A stretch of 64,000 nt of DNA from Hirudo medicinalis (lineage: Eukaryota > Annelida > Clitellata > Hirudinida > Hirudinidae), in contig MPNW01000035.1 in assembly GCA_011800805.1 (NCBI GenBank), forward strand, positions 62,001 through 126,000, read 5' to 3'. Numbering within the stretch: the first letter of the stretch is position 1; every line of letters begins with the position of its first letter. Of this stretch, positions 14,101 through 31,825 are shown one piece after another. A program made the translations under genes and the position numbers. A model generated the notes under the pieces. It saw only the letters and a list, made by a program, of their open reading frames with translations, did not search any database and was not told the DNA's origin.

Positions 14101-17100
14101 CAGTGGCCCTTGATCCATCAGTCACGTAGACGTCGAAGGGGCTTCCTGTGATAAAAAGTTAATCATTATCATCATAGTGGTTTTCCGTTTTAAGTGGCAA
14201 AGTTTAAGACATGGTTGAACATTTCAAACCTGCAAGTTCAACTCCATTTAATTTCACGGAAACATTGTGAATGTCAGCCACTTGAGGTGTGAAACCGACA
14301 TCGAACGATCCTCCTCCTAACCCTTTTATGGCGGCGGGGACAATTGCTCCGTGAACTGTGACGTACACTTCGAGAGACCCCACACCAGCATTGGAGGTGT
14401 TTACTGGGCAAATAATGGTTGGTAGTTACAATTTGTTATCGCGTGAAACATTATTATAATCAAATGATTATAGCACACCATTGAAATGTGCCGTCCTGGC
14501 AATCGAAGCTGATTGGATGGTGGACAGATGGGCCATGGAAGGATCAAAAGCTTTGCTTATAAAAGGACTGCCTTGGATGTTTTCTCCAAAATATAAAACT
14601 TCAATCGTGTAATCCCCTAGAAATGATCATGAATATCATGCAAGAGTAATGAATATAAGATGAAATGATTTATGCAAACCTGCTCTGTGAGGGGTGTACT
14701 CCACATTGAATTGATCTCCGTTTTCAATTAGTCTGTGTGTAACGTCTTTGTAATCAGGCCCTAAAATGAAATCATTTCACATCAGTAATTTATGACTAAG
14801 AATACAAAAAATGAAACCCCACCTGTGATGTTAACCCCAATGTCGTTGTATGAAGCTGCAGGAGCTCTGAAAGTGAAAGAAGCAGGTTGATGACAAGGAA
14901 CCACTCCCAAGCCATCTCCACGAATGATGACCTTAGATGGATCAATTGATATGAACGTGCTCGGACTACCTGTAAATGTTCATTAATGTTTCACATAATG
15001 TGAATTTCTGCACCGCTATCGTTAAGTAAGAATAGATTGTCTTTTGAGTGAAGCTACAAACCATAGATGCTTTCATTGTTGAGTGAAGCTGTTACTCTGT
15101 GAGTTCCAGGCTCAGTGGTGACGAAGACGACTTCGAATGTACCACTGCGAGATGAAACGTTGGTGAGCAGTGGTCTGCCCGATGGTTGGATGATGTTCAC
15201 GTCCAAGTTTCCATCTCCTGAAGCCTTGGCATCCACTAGAAGTCATGCAATGTAGCTTAACATATATAGTGTTATTATGAGTGTTGGGTCTTTCGTATTT
15301 AAGTCAACTTCAAAAGCAATAGAAACTCAACTTTATTTTACATATTTAACACCAGACAACGCAACAATTACCAACTCAAACGTACCATACGAGTACCGAG
15401 AACTCGAAAATAACAACCCCTTATATACAACACCAGTACAGTCCATCCCAGTGCTGTACTGTACGTCACAACAATAAGTGAGTCATAACTTTGTTAGTGC
15501 CTAGCTCAGGAGACATTTCCTTTTTCCAATTTTTGGGGGAAAAGTCATTTCGTCGAAGTAATATTTAATGTTCTAATAAGATTTGGTTTATCATCAATTG
15601 TCTATAATTGTAAATAATCTGTAAAAGTATGCCAATATTAATCTTTTACCCTGCAGTGAGCTCTGCTTTCCAACTTTACAGAAAGGAGGAACGTTAAGTC
15701 TGGCTGTTGACGGATCCCAAACTCTGACAGGGAATGGTGATGAAGGCACGTTTTGGCCAAAGTAGAGCACCTTGACGTTGTGCAAACCTGAAAAGGAGAA
15801 TTTTATTAACAACTCTATTGGTTTTCCAACAACAATCAATATTCGTACCGATTGTTGTAGGGGTATATTCAACTCTGAATGTACTTGCATTTGTTTCTGT
15901 GATCCTGGTAACCAGCTCGTTATTATCAGGACCTTAAAAACAAGACAAAAATTATTTTAAATTTTTTTGCGATTGCATGTACTGACACGTCGAGTGAGGA
16001 TTCTAAACAAAATAAATTGAATTTAAGTTAAATATTCTTAAACGAATAAGAAAAACAATAAAGTATTTATAGAAACAATTTAAAATAAATCAACAAACCG
16101 ATAACTGATATGCCGACGTCGTTCTGCTGTGCCACAGGTGCAAACACAGTGAACGAAGTCGGTACTCCTCGTTTCACAACTCCCAGTCCATCACCACGCA
16201 CTGTCACCTTGTTCAGATCTGTGGCCAGGAACCTAAAGGGGCTTCCTGGTTAATTATACAGAATAATAATTATTATTGTTATATAATATTAATAATATAT
16301 TATTATTATTATACATGATATATATAACGATATATATGTTTATGTAATCATAATATTAAATGATCATATTACTAAGCTGTTACAACTTGATATATTATTA
16401 AGTAATATTACATTCACTTAAAATAAACAAACCTGGAACATTCTCCTTATTAAATGTGACGGTGATCTTGTATTGGCCAGCTTCCTGTGGGATGCTCGAT
16501 ACTTCAAACTTTCCTGCACCGATAGGCACAACGTTGTTTTGGATGTTTTGACCAGAGGGACTCGTGATTCCGATCTCCATTGTACCTTCCCCAGCGTCGT
16601 TGGCGTCCACTAAAATTAAAGATATGGGAATTTGTTTTTCAAAAACGAAAGTTAATACGTCCATATGCTTAAAATCATGAAAGGGTAAAACTACCGTTGA
16701 ACACATTCGACACTCCAACACGTCCCGATCTTATGTTGGAAACAATAACTTTGCTTGAATCCCACGCTTTACAAACGTAAGGGCTGCCAGACAAGGCCAA
16801 TCCAAAGTAGTTTATGTCGACTCTGTGGTCTCCTAAACAAAACAATCAAGGAGGATTTTTTAAGGACTGGATAAAATGTAAGTGTCAAGCCAATTCATCA
16901 TCTTGCCTGCAACGTTTGGAGTGAAATCAACTTTGAAGTTGTTCGGAGTCGTTTCATTCATCCTAAAGGCAACTTCTTTTCCATTTGGAGCTATAAAAGC
17001 AATGAGTTTGTCTTAATTAGGAGAAGCAGCAAATAGGTGCAGAAGATTGCAAACATGAAATCATGAGCACAAACCATAAATGTAGACCTCAACGTCCCTC

Positions 17101-20100
17101 TCCTGAGCACCAGGGGCGGTAATGAAAAAGGAGGTATTAGTATTGACCTTCACAAGACCAAACCCTTCACCTTTGGCATTTGCTCGTGCCAAGTCAATGA
17201 CGTTGAACTGGAAAGGACTTCCTTGAAAATAATTGTTACGTCATTCGATGTAATTCCTCTGGTCAAAACATTCAACGTAACGACCAAAAGAATTAAATTT
17301 GTCTAAAACTAACCATTAACATTCTCCTGGTTGAATGTGATGTTTGCCTTGTGCAGACCGCTTTCTTGTGGAATGAAGGAAATAACAAAAAGTCCAGGAC
17401 CGAGTGGAACGACATTATTCGGAACACTCTGACCAGAAGGACTTGTGATGCTGATCTCCATGCTGCCTTCTCCTGCCATGCTTGCATCAACTGGAGACCA
17501 AATGTAAAAAGTTAATATTGAAGCTCCTGTACAAAAGACAAGCTTATTATTCTGCTCTACTCATAAAGTATGCATTATAATGATAAACATTATAATTATA
17601 AATTACAATAAATACGCATGTAATTCAGATATAAAAAAAAAAGTAAGAATAATAGTAAGAAATTACTGTTGAAAGATGTTTGAATTCCAACTCTCCCCGA
17701 AGATATTTTGGTGGTTGTGACTTTACTGCAATCCCAACATTTGGCCGTGAAAGGACTGTAATTGATTGGCTTCCCAAACGCTGCTATCTCAATGAGGTAA
17801 TCACCTACAAGAAATTACTTTTGTTTCAGAGAACTAATCACTATTTACCATTTGAACTGATTCTGATTTTAAGTACTCAGTGTAAATTATCGGGACTTAA
17901 TGATAATAAAATTATTTACTGTTGATCAAATATCTTGGTGAAAAAAGACCATTTAATAAGAATCTCTTTACCCGGAATAGTTGGAGTGTATTCTACTTTG
18001 TAGACTCCAGATCCCTGCTCACCCACACGATATCGGATATCGGCGTTTTTTGGACCTGATTACGATTCGAACGTAACATGCAACATTACCGTGATAACAT
18101 TTTTTTACGATATTCGAACAAACCCGTTATTCTGATATTGAGGTCACCCTCTCCAACCCCTGCAGAGGTGATGAGGAAACTCGTGGCTCGATTGCACTTG
18201 ACCAGATCCAGTCCTTCTCCTCTGGCATTAACCTTGCTCGGATCGTTGACTTGGATGGTGAATGGAGTTCCTGAAATGATTAAATTAATTGGTAATCGCA
18301 GCTCGAAGATATTTTAACTTGATGGAATACAAACCATTGACAGGTTCGTCATTGAAATTGATGTTTGCCAAGTGATTTCCTTGCACCTGAGACACAAAAC
18401 TGACGACAAACTGACCAGGTCCCATAGGCGAAACTTTATTTGCACTTGTTGGCCTTGGGGTCCAGTGAGTCCAATTTCTAATGTTCCTTCTCCAGCATCT
18501 TTAACGCTAACTAAAACGAATGTGTCAAGTTTATTTGCGGTGGTTCGTTATTGATAAGAAGACCTTAAACAAGCTTACTGTTGAAAGATGCTTGCACTCC
18601 AACAACTGCCGTTGATATCGGTGAAATGGTAACCTTAGAAATGTCGTACCCTTTTGCAGTGAACGGACTTTGTGGAACGGTCTGTCCGTAGCATCTCACA
18701 TCAATTTTGTAATCGCCTGAAATCATTTATTCTAAAGATGGACTTCTGTCTTCGCGACATTTTTCAACCCAATCATCCAACCTGGGACGGTTCCAGTGAA
18801 ATCTGCTCTGACCGCTCCCTCAGATAAATCTGACAACCTTACTGGAACAACCCTCATGGAAGGATCTACAAACAACCGCACAGGAGTTAACTTTTTTTTC
18901 TAAATTCAAACAAAATATTGAAATTGAAAATAAATTCAAAGCACCTGTCACTCGAACTTCGCAGTTGGCGCATTGCAGAGTATCGGGAGAACTGATGAGA
19001 ATGGAGGTCGACTTATTGCAGGGAAAACCTTCAAGTGCTTTTCCAGAAACCGATATGCGATCAATGTCGTAACACATGAAACCGAATGGACTCCCTGGAA
19101 TGGATGATATTTATATTTAAACATTTGCTCGTAATAAAATGAAGAGATGACCGAATGTTGACCCAAACCTGGGACTGCTTCGTCGTTGAAAGTTACGGTG
19201 AATTGATGCATTCCTTGCTGAACTGGAGTGAAAACAACCGAGTAACTGTTGGAAGAGTTTTGCTCAACAAGATTGTTCAGAACGTTTGCATTTGGACCAG
19301 AAACACTGAACTTTAGATCTCCCTCTCCTGGGTCTCCTGATTCGACTTGATATTTGGAAAAAAATTATTGTGAAATGGCCGTTTTAAGGATAAATCTTTT
19401 AGTACATTATAAATTTATAAAAACAAACATATAAATTAGATAATCTACCAATAATTTTCATTTGTTTTTGAACAAATCCATTCTTGATGTCACGGACTTT
19501 TATTTTTGAAATGTCATAAACCGACACAGGGATTGGATTAATCGGTAAAAAGTTGCCGTCTAAATCGACTTCGACTTCATAGATTCCTGAAAGAAAACAT
19601 TTGTAATTGTAAATAACTGTAAATAACATCGAAGTAAACAGATTGGATTCATTCTTTTTACTGACCAACTTCAGTGGGTGTGAAATCAATGTCTAGAAAT
19701 CGTTTGTTCACTTCCTTCACACCAGGCACCATTTGAGCACCTGAGGGAGCTGGAAAAATATGTGAATGACGTGTTTAATTGAATTAATTAATAATTAATG
19801 AATGAATGACTTTTGATAATTCCAACAAATCATTGATTATTCACCTCTTGCGATTGCGTTAAATTTTCCATTCCCAGCACCCGAAATGTTGAGTCGAACA
19901 GTGCATGACCTGTTGACGGGAACTTTATACTCTTGAGTGACAGCAATTCTTGCCAAATCAATTACATTCACGCTTAGTGGACTTCCTGTTGGTTTTAAAA
20001 TTTAGTGTGGACATGATTCCTTAAAATCACTAAGAAAATGCTCACCCTTCACCAGTTGGCCATTGAATTTCACCACGATCTGGTGAACCTTGGCCTCTCT

Positions 20101-23100
20101 TGGCACGAAAGTAACACTGAAATGCCCTTTGCTCGTCTGAACAATGTTGCATGGAATGCTTCCATTCTCGACAAGAACTTCCAATTGACCATCTCCAGCA
20201 TGACTGACATCAACTAGTGATTTTAGGAATGTTAATTTCGTCATTTCAGCTTCCTAAAATGTTATTAAATGTAAATTTAACCTGGAAATTCGAATGTCAT
20301 TCCAACGAGACCTCCAGGAATGTCTCCTATTATCACTGATCCTGGACTGTAGGCTCTTGATGAGTACGGACTTCCAATGGCTGGTGAGCCTTCCATTAGC
20401 ACTTCAATGCGATGGGTTCCTAGTTTCGCGCAAATAAAGCGAATTATTCTACTAGTTTGATCCCTGTCAGCCTGCTATGGCGTGACAGTGTGATAGGTTT
20501 ACAACATGATGGCACTTCCTCTTAACAAAAGTTACTTTATGGCTTTAATTTAAGGCGCTATATTAATTATATTATTCGTATTTGAAAAGTTCTAACCAGG
20601 AACGATCGGTGTATATTGAAACGTATAGACAGAGTTTTGGGTGCTAACGAGTTGTGTTGGTACATCCCCTCCATCCGGACCTATTTAGTTATTTAAAACA
20701 CGCCATCAGATCATTAAACAATGCTATTAGCGAGTGATAATCACATAATTTTAATCACCGGTTACTCGAGTCACAAGGTCATCACCAGTTCCAGTGACAT
20801 TCACCGTAAAAGTGGTTGGTATGTTAACTGGGAGAGGAGGATTAGGTACAACTCCATTGCCGGATACTTCAACTGTTGGAGGACTTTGAACGGTGCATGT
20901 CCACGGACCTCCTAAAATAGCTCATAATAAACAGTAAAGATCGCTCACACGGCTAAAAAGATCATAAACAGATTACCGAGAATTTTGACTTTGTTGAAAG
21001 AGAAAGTGAATGTAAGTACTCCAGGCTGTCTTGGGGTGAAAGTAACTTGATATTTTCCCGATTCTTTTTCCTTAATCATGTAAGGAGCTTCACCTCCAGC
21101 TACTTTTATGTCCAATTCACCAGGTCCAGCCTTGGATATATCCACTGTGAATGGTAATGTTCATTAATAACAATATTGTATCATTTTCTACAAACTCAAC
21201 AAACCATCAAAGTCCAGTTGTTTTCCGATTTTTCCCAATGTTTTCCAATTTAAAATCTTCACTCTGCTTGCATCAAATGTACGAAGCACAAAAGGACTTC
21301 CTTTTATGGGCTGACCAAAATATGATATTTCGACTTTATAGATTCCTGTTATGTAATAATAGCAATATTAATAAATCTTTATTGTGAATTTAGATTTCAT
21401 TATTAGATTTAATTAGGTATCCATCGATGCAGTCGATATTCAATGAAGAATGCCCGGGATTCAAAGCAGATACCAAGTTCATCGCACAAACTTTGGAATA
21501 AATGTGGAAAATATATTAACAGAATTAACAATTCTAAAATAAGGTTGGCGTGGTTAGCTCTTTTAACCATAAAGCAAAATTCGAAGACTGTCAGTATTGC
21601 AAAATATTGATATTCTTATATTTGGCGAAGCATGCGTAGAATAAACAATGAAACTAATATAAAATTCGTGTAAGTTACTGGACCTAATAATTTTTTAAGT
21701 TAAGGGAATTTTTTTTTATATATTTTGGCCTCAATCATAAACTTATCTACCACCAACTCCAATACTACGTAAAGTGTGTCAACATTTCCTGCGGAGCCGC
21801 ACACGAATGTCGAGATTATTTCGTCATCACATCTTTTGTCCATTTCTTAAACATCAATCAAAATTTATAATGGTTGAAAGACTGGTTAATGTACTAACCA
21901 ACAGCAACTGGAGTAAATTCAACATTAGCACTTCCATTTTTGTTATTCACTATTCTAGGAGATATCGTTATTCCTGAGTCATCTGCAAATATTACGATTA
22001 AAAATATTAGGAAACTTGAAAATCTTGGAAAAATTAAATAAAAATTTACCTGCAATCTGTATTTTCAAATTTTGAATGGACACGGAACTCGATTGAGTCA
22101 GCACTCTAAAAAAGAACACCTTTCCGACGGTTATCAAGCCATTTGCTTCGATACCAGAAATGGACGTCAACGAAGGATCAACAACTTCAACAGTAAATGG
22201 AGACCCTGAAATTATAAGGCATCATATTAATGAAAAGAAAGGATTTACAATTGTTACAGGTAATTGTTATTAAATCCATTTTATATACATATATTTGTGT
22301 AATATCTGTTCAATCAAGACCATTAAGCCTTTTGGTAAAAATTACCTGGAGCCTCTACATTTGCAAATTGGATTTGGATCCTGTAAAATCCAGGCAATGG
22401 GGCGATCCATTGAACTTGGTATAAATGTGGTCTTGCACTGTCTTGAATGACCTTGGCCGGTAGAACAGCGTTCGACTTTAAATTGACGATCGTTATAACC
22501 AGTGGACCCTCTCCAAGACCCTCAGTGTCAACTTTTAACGAGAAAAAACATGTATTTAATGCAAATAAACAAATTAAGTACAGTCAATTTATGCTTTAAA
22601 TTACCAAGAAACGCAGAGGGTTGCAGAACAAATCCAGCTTTGATGCCGCTAACCCTGATTTTGTTGGGATCAAAAACTTTCACGTAGAATGGACTACCAT
22701 CGATGTCCTCATCGTTCACTCGTATTGAGACGAGATAGTCGCCTAAAAGTTTGAAATAAAAAAAAAATAACTTTACGATTTTGAAGTGCAATATTTTCTC
22801 TTCACTGAGCGAGACTCAGTAAAATACCTCGGTTTTTAATTTAAAGTATTTTGAAATCCAGGTGACTAAAATGTCATTAAATTCCGATATCAATATTTAA
22901 AAATAAATATCAATTTTAAAACTGGATTTCATCAAAGTGTGACCTGGTTTCTCCGGTAAGAAGGTTGCGTTATATAATCCATTGGATGTCTTGATGCTCG
23001 GCTTGATGATTTTACCATTTGGGCCTTCAATAATGACTTCAACGTGTCCTTTTTGCTGCTGAGCACTGAGCTTGAATGAAGGCAACTGAACAACATTGAG

Positions 23101-23166
23101 ATTTCCATTTTCATCAGATCTAATGTTTGGGTAATAAGGGCTACCGATGTAACTTTTGACAGACAT
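2144..23166 (-). CDS. Giant filamin-type protein, 41 Ig-like filamin repeats, no CH domains seen
   Basis: Filamins are rod-like scaffolds of about 95-residue Ig-like repeats, normally with an N-terminal pair of actin-binding CH domains. I read about 76 exons from 23166 to the stop at 2144-2146. Counting repeat ends of the type GSPF-x-V-x-V gives 41 complete repeats, preceded by a partial repeat end (GSPYYPNI). Vertebrate filamins have 24. Repeats 1-26 carry the classic D-x-S-x-AG-x-G-x-LEV pattern. Repeats 27-39 carry AEFIVDG, Y-x-CSY-x-P and ISCGG motifs and are cysteine-rich. A proline-rich hinge separates the blocks (about 10040-10165). After repeat 41 comes a Gly/Ser/Tyr-rich tail ending NLSMYG. 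Most introns split a Gly codon in phase 1. One exon (18335-18510) has a one-base deletion. The start codon is a best guess: an in-frame upstream exon at about 23300-23385 is possible, but nothing like a CH domain is readable before the PI3K gene. Drosophila jitterbug- or cheerio-like proteins are the nearest comparison. Confidence 0.9.
9859..9931. repeat. Intronic tandem repeat, 10-11 bp units
   Basis: About seven diverged units of the type AGCACTGATTA lie end to end inside a filamin intron, just 3' (plus-strand sense) of the exon at about 9595-9704. The units differ by single substitutions. Probably a simple minisatellite with no known role. Confidence 0.7.
10072..10128 (-). repeat. Exonic 18-bp minisatellite encoding the proline hinge
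   Basis: Three adjacent 18-base units (plus strand AGGAGGGGTAGGAAGGAC, one with T for G) are read on the minus strand as PPVLPT repeated three times. They form the core of the proline-rich linker between filamin repeats 26 and 27. The unit length is a multiple of three, so copy-number change keeps the frame and only alters hinge length. Confidence 0.85.
13078..13110. repeat. TTA/TAT microsatellite
   Basis: A run of TAT triplets followed by TTAATTAATAA sits in the filamin intron next to the exon starting at 13117. Simple-sequence DNA. Confidence 0.85.
18436..18442 (-). other. Single-base deletion in a filamin exon
   Basis: The exon 18335-18510 is 176 bases long although both flanking introns are phase 1, which requires a multiple of three. 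On the minus strand the read is GTGCAAATAAAG. Adding one A after GTGCAA restores a typical repeat continuation (QNKVSPMGPG) matching sister repeats with NNVVPIGAG and NNVVPLGPG. The frame upstream and downstream is otherwise intact. A homopolymer consensus error is the simplest cause; a true null allele is the alternative. Confidence 0.88.
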
Positions 23167-23199
23167 ATTTAATTTTCATAAAATCTGAATCACTCAATC

Positions 23200-24794
23200 G
23201 CCATTCTCATATCATAAAGACTAGGTAATGCAAAGTGGTCCAGTCGAACAAACGAAATTTCAAGATTGTCACGAAAACATTCAACTTTGTTGAAATGAAC
23301 TTACAATAAATAGCCATAGGTGTGTTGAAAACTATTCAGAGCCACCAGAGCGAGACCAGGCGTTACATTGCGGCAAAAGTTACAGCTACCTATTGGCAAG
23401 ACATAGACATTGCTGACTGATAGGCGGATAGTCGTGATCGAAACTTTTCAACGACTTAACATATTCTAAATGCCAAGGAAGGCTGTAATAATTTGGCCCT
23501 TCTTTTGAATGGAGACATTGTGATACTAAGCATCCTCCAAAGAAAAACTCCGTTATGAGAATGTATTTATGCAGACTTTGAGAGCATCTCTGGCGTCGAC
23601 GTTTGGCGATCATTGTCAAAGTTCTTCTAATTACTATGAATAATGACAATTTAAATGGACGTGACCAGATCCTCTTTCGGAAAAAATGCACCCCGAACTA
23701 AGAATAAGTGATACAGATTCTGTTGGAAAGTAAACCATTAAAATCATTAACTTAATACGTTTATATATAAGCTACAGCGCCCATTGATACAGCTTTGAGC
23801 TCCAGTATAAACTTATTTAAAAAGCAGTGCAAAAGCATTACGCGGGCATCCACACCATGACATTATCCCTCAGCAGCGCAGAGTTTAGAGTCTTACATTT
23901 CAATCAAGAATTTGGAAGCGTTTTTTTTTTAAGGCACACACTACAACTTGTTTCCAAAAACGTTTGTGACATTTTCTCTTAGAAGGCCTGTTTAAAATTA
24001 TTTGCATGTTTAAAAAACTTTTCGTTCGGTAATTCTAGCAAAACAGTTACCTTTGCCGTATAGCAACCACAACCAACACACAAATCGCTTTGCTTCGAGA
24101 CAAACGTCAAGAAAGTGAGGCTAATATGTACATTTTTCACGAAGCATAGTAAAAAGTTGTTAAATAAAACAAGTATCAACACCGAAAAACGCTTAACGTT
24201 CTGCTGATGATGATGCATGATATGGAGTTTTAAAAGATTTTCGCATTTTACACCTAGTATCGTGCAATTTGTTCAGCGAAAGACACCTCCGGTCCCCAAT
24301 TAACAATTAACAAAATGTAAATGCAAAATACAAACTCGAGAAATTCGAAAGAGTGAAATCGATAAAATTGTATATATAATTCTAAGTGAAACACAGGGAT
24401 AATTGCAAAAAATTGCTTGGTGAATGTTGATGTTATCTGCATCTTTATTGTGAATACAACGTAACTATTGAAAATCAACTACTGAATACCGATCAGCGAG
24501 GCGAAAAAGTGACTGCAAATGAGGCAACATTAACTTTGCAATAAAAATAATTTCATGATATTTAACAAAAGAAACAAAGTTAGAAAGGCAATGCAAGAAC
24601 TAAATAAGACATTTGAATCATTTCAATTAATTGGCATTTCTAATCTTCTTGTGCAAGCCAGAAGAGTTTTGCAGAAACACACAACAATCAACAAACTTAT
24701 CCTATTAAGAGCTGTTTAATTAGTTTGAAAGTGTGGAATCTACAAAATGCAACGAAAAATATAAAATCATGAATGGACATAAGTGATATAAAAT
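23200..24794. other. Region between the filamin start and the PI3K stop
   Basis: About 1.6 kb in which I find no CH domain or other recognisable domain on either strand. One minus-strand stretch at about 23300-23385, bounded by an AG at its upstream side and GTAAGT downstream, is open and could be an upstream filamin exon: it would splice in the right phase to the YIGSPYY sequence. The remainder should hold the PI3K 3' UTR and the filamin promoter. Confidence 0.45.
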
Positions 24795-30563
<5,769 letters not shown>

Positions 30564-31825
30564 ATTAACTGTAAATATAAAACAAGTACTTCCTCGCATT
30601 AAGTACATTAATAAAAAGTTAAAGATACGGATAAATTTAAACAACTATTAACAGATAAATGAAATATGAAATAAGTATTACTTAAGTCTAAAAATAATGA
30701 ACCAACTTTCAATATTCTAAATCTAGAATAATAATCCAGGTTTACAAAAAGAAGCCTAATATAACATTATGCTGGAAAAACCGTACCCTGTTTCAGTCAG
30801 GGTAAATTTTACTGATTGACAATAAAACCTCAACATTAATATTTCGTATGAAAGTAGACTTTACATAAGCCTGGACAATGTATATAACAACGCCTTCATC
30901 GCCCTAAAACCAAAATTTAAAAATCTTCACAAACAACACGTTAAAAGTGCATTAGCAAGTTTCATGCCAAATGTCGGAAAGTTTTTATAAAAAATATCTA
31001 AAAGCTAAAAAAGTACGAGCAGTAGTTATTGATACTACCGTTAGAATATTTAAAAACTTACTAGAATTACTTCTGAAGTCTGGAATTCCGTGCATAAGCG
31101 CTTCACATTACAAGCCTCTCATACTTCGATCCTTAAGTTCAGGAGATGATTAATCCCCTTGTCAAACATGCTTACATTACTCATTTTACTTCTATCTTCT
31201 TCGAATTACGTATTCAGTTATTCTGAAGACACATTGTTTCTATCTCAGGAGAAGCTGCAAAACATGAGAAACTTAGCTCCCTCCATGTTCAGTTCTCCTC
31301 AGGTGTAATTTGTCACTCAAAGATATAGATCTCAAACTTCAGCGAAGTACTAAAAATTCTAAAAGCTTTAACCGCCGCTAATCTCCGAACGTATATAAAT
31401 GGACTCAGGATTTTAAACGAGTAATTTCACACTAAAGACACATAATAAAAGCGGACACTAGTAATTTAGCTGCCGAAACTTATGATATGTAATAAATATT
31501 GATGTCGAAAGCTTTTCTAATTTACTGGAGCTGCATTATGATCAACAAATTATTTACGAATAAGGATTTAGAAAAATATCAGGGGACAGGGTTAGTCCCC
31601 TTTGCCTATGCCTATGAATGAACTACAGTACTAGCTCAAACTAGTTGAAATTGTAGGCTTTCGAAATATGCGTAACCCCAGCCAGCAAATACATGGGTGT
31701 AACCCAACTTCCACATCGAGCTCAATACAAACCCAAACATGCACTCTAGATAGGCTTGCAATTCCATTGTGAAAGAACAGATATTAATTTCAACTGAGTC
31801 CACAACATAATTTTATTCAAATTTT
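30564..31825. other. PI3K 5' flank and mL37 3' flank
   Basis: No gene recognised. A 60-codon plus-strand ORF (30971-31153) has no feature I know. A short hairpin, AGGGGAC with GTCCCCT around a 7-base loop, lies at 31581-31601. The segment should contain the PI3K promoter and a possible non-coding first exon. Confidence 0.4.

Noticed and set aside
23386..23691. 101-codon minus-strand ORF as an N-terminal CH domain exon of filamin
   Set aside because: It is basic and cysteine-containing with none of the CH helices or motifs, and I find no support for coding.
30971..31153. 60-codon plus-strand ORF upstream of PI3K
   Set aside because: No recognisable motif, short, in AT-rich spacer DNA; chance is the simplest reading.
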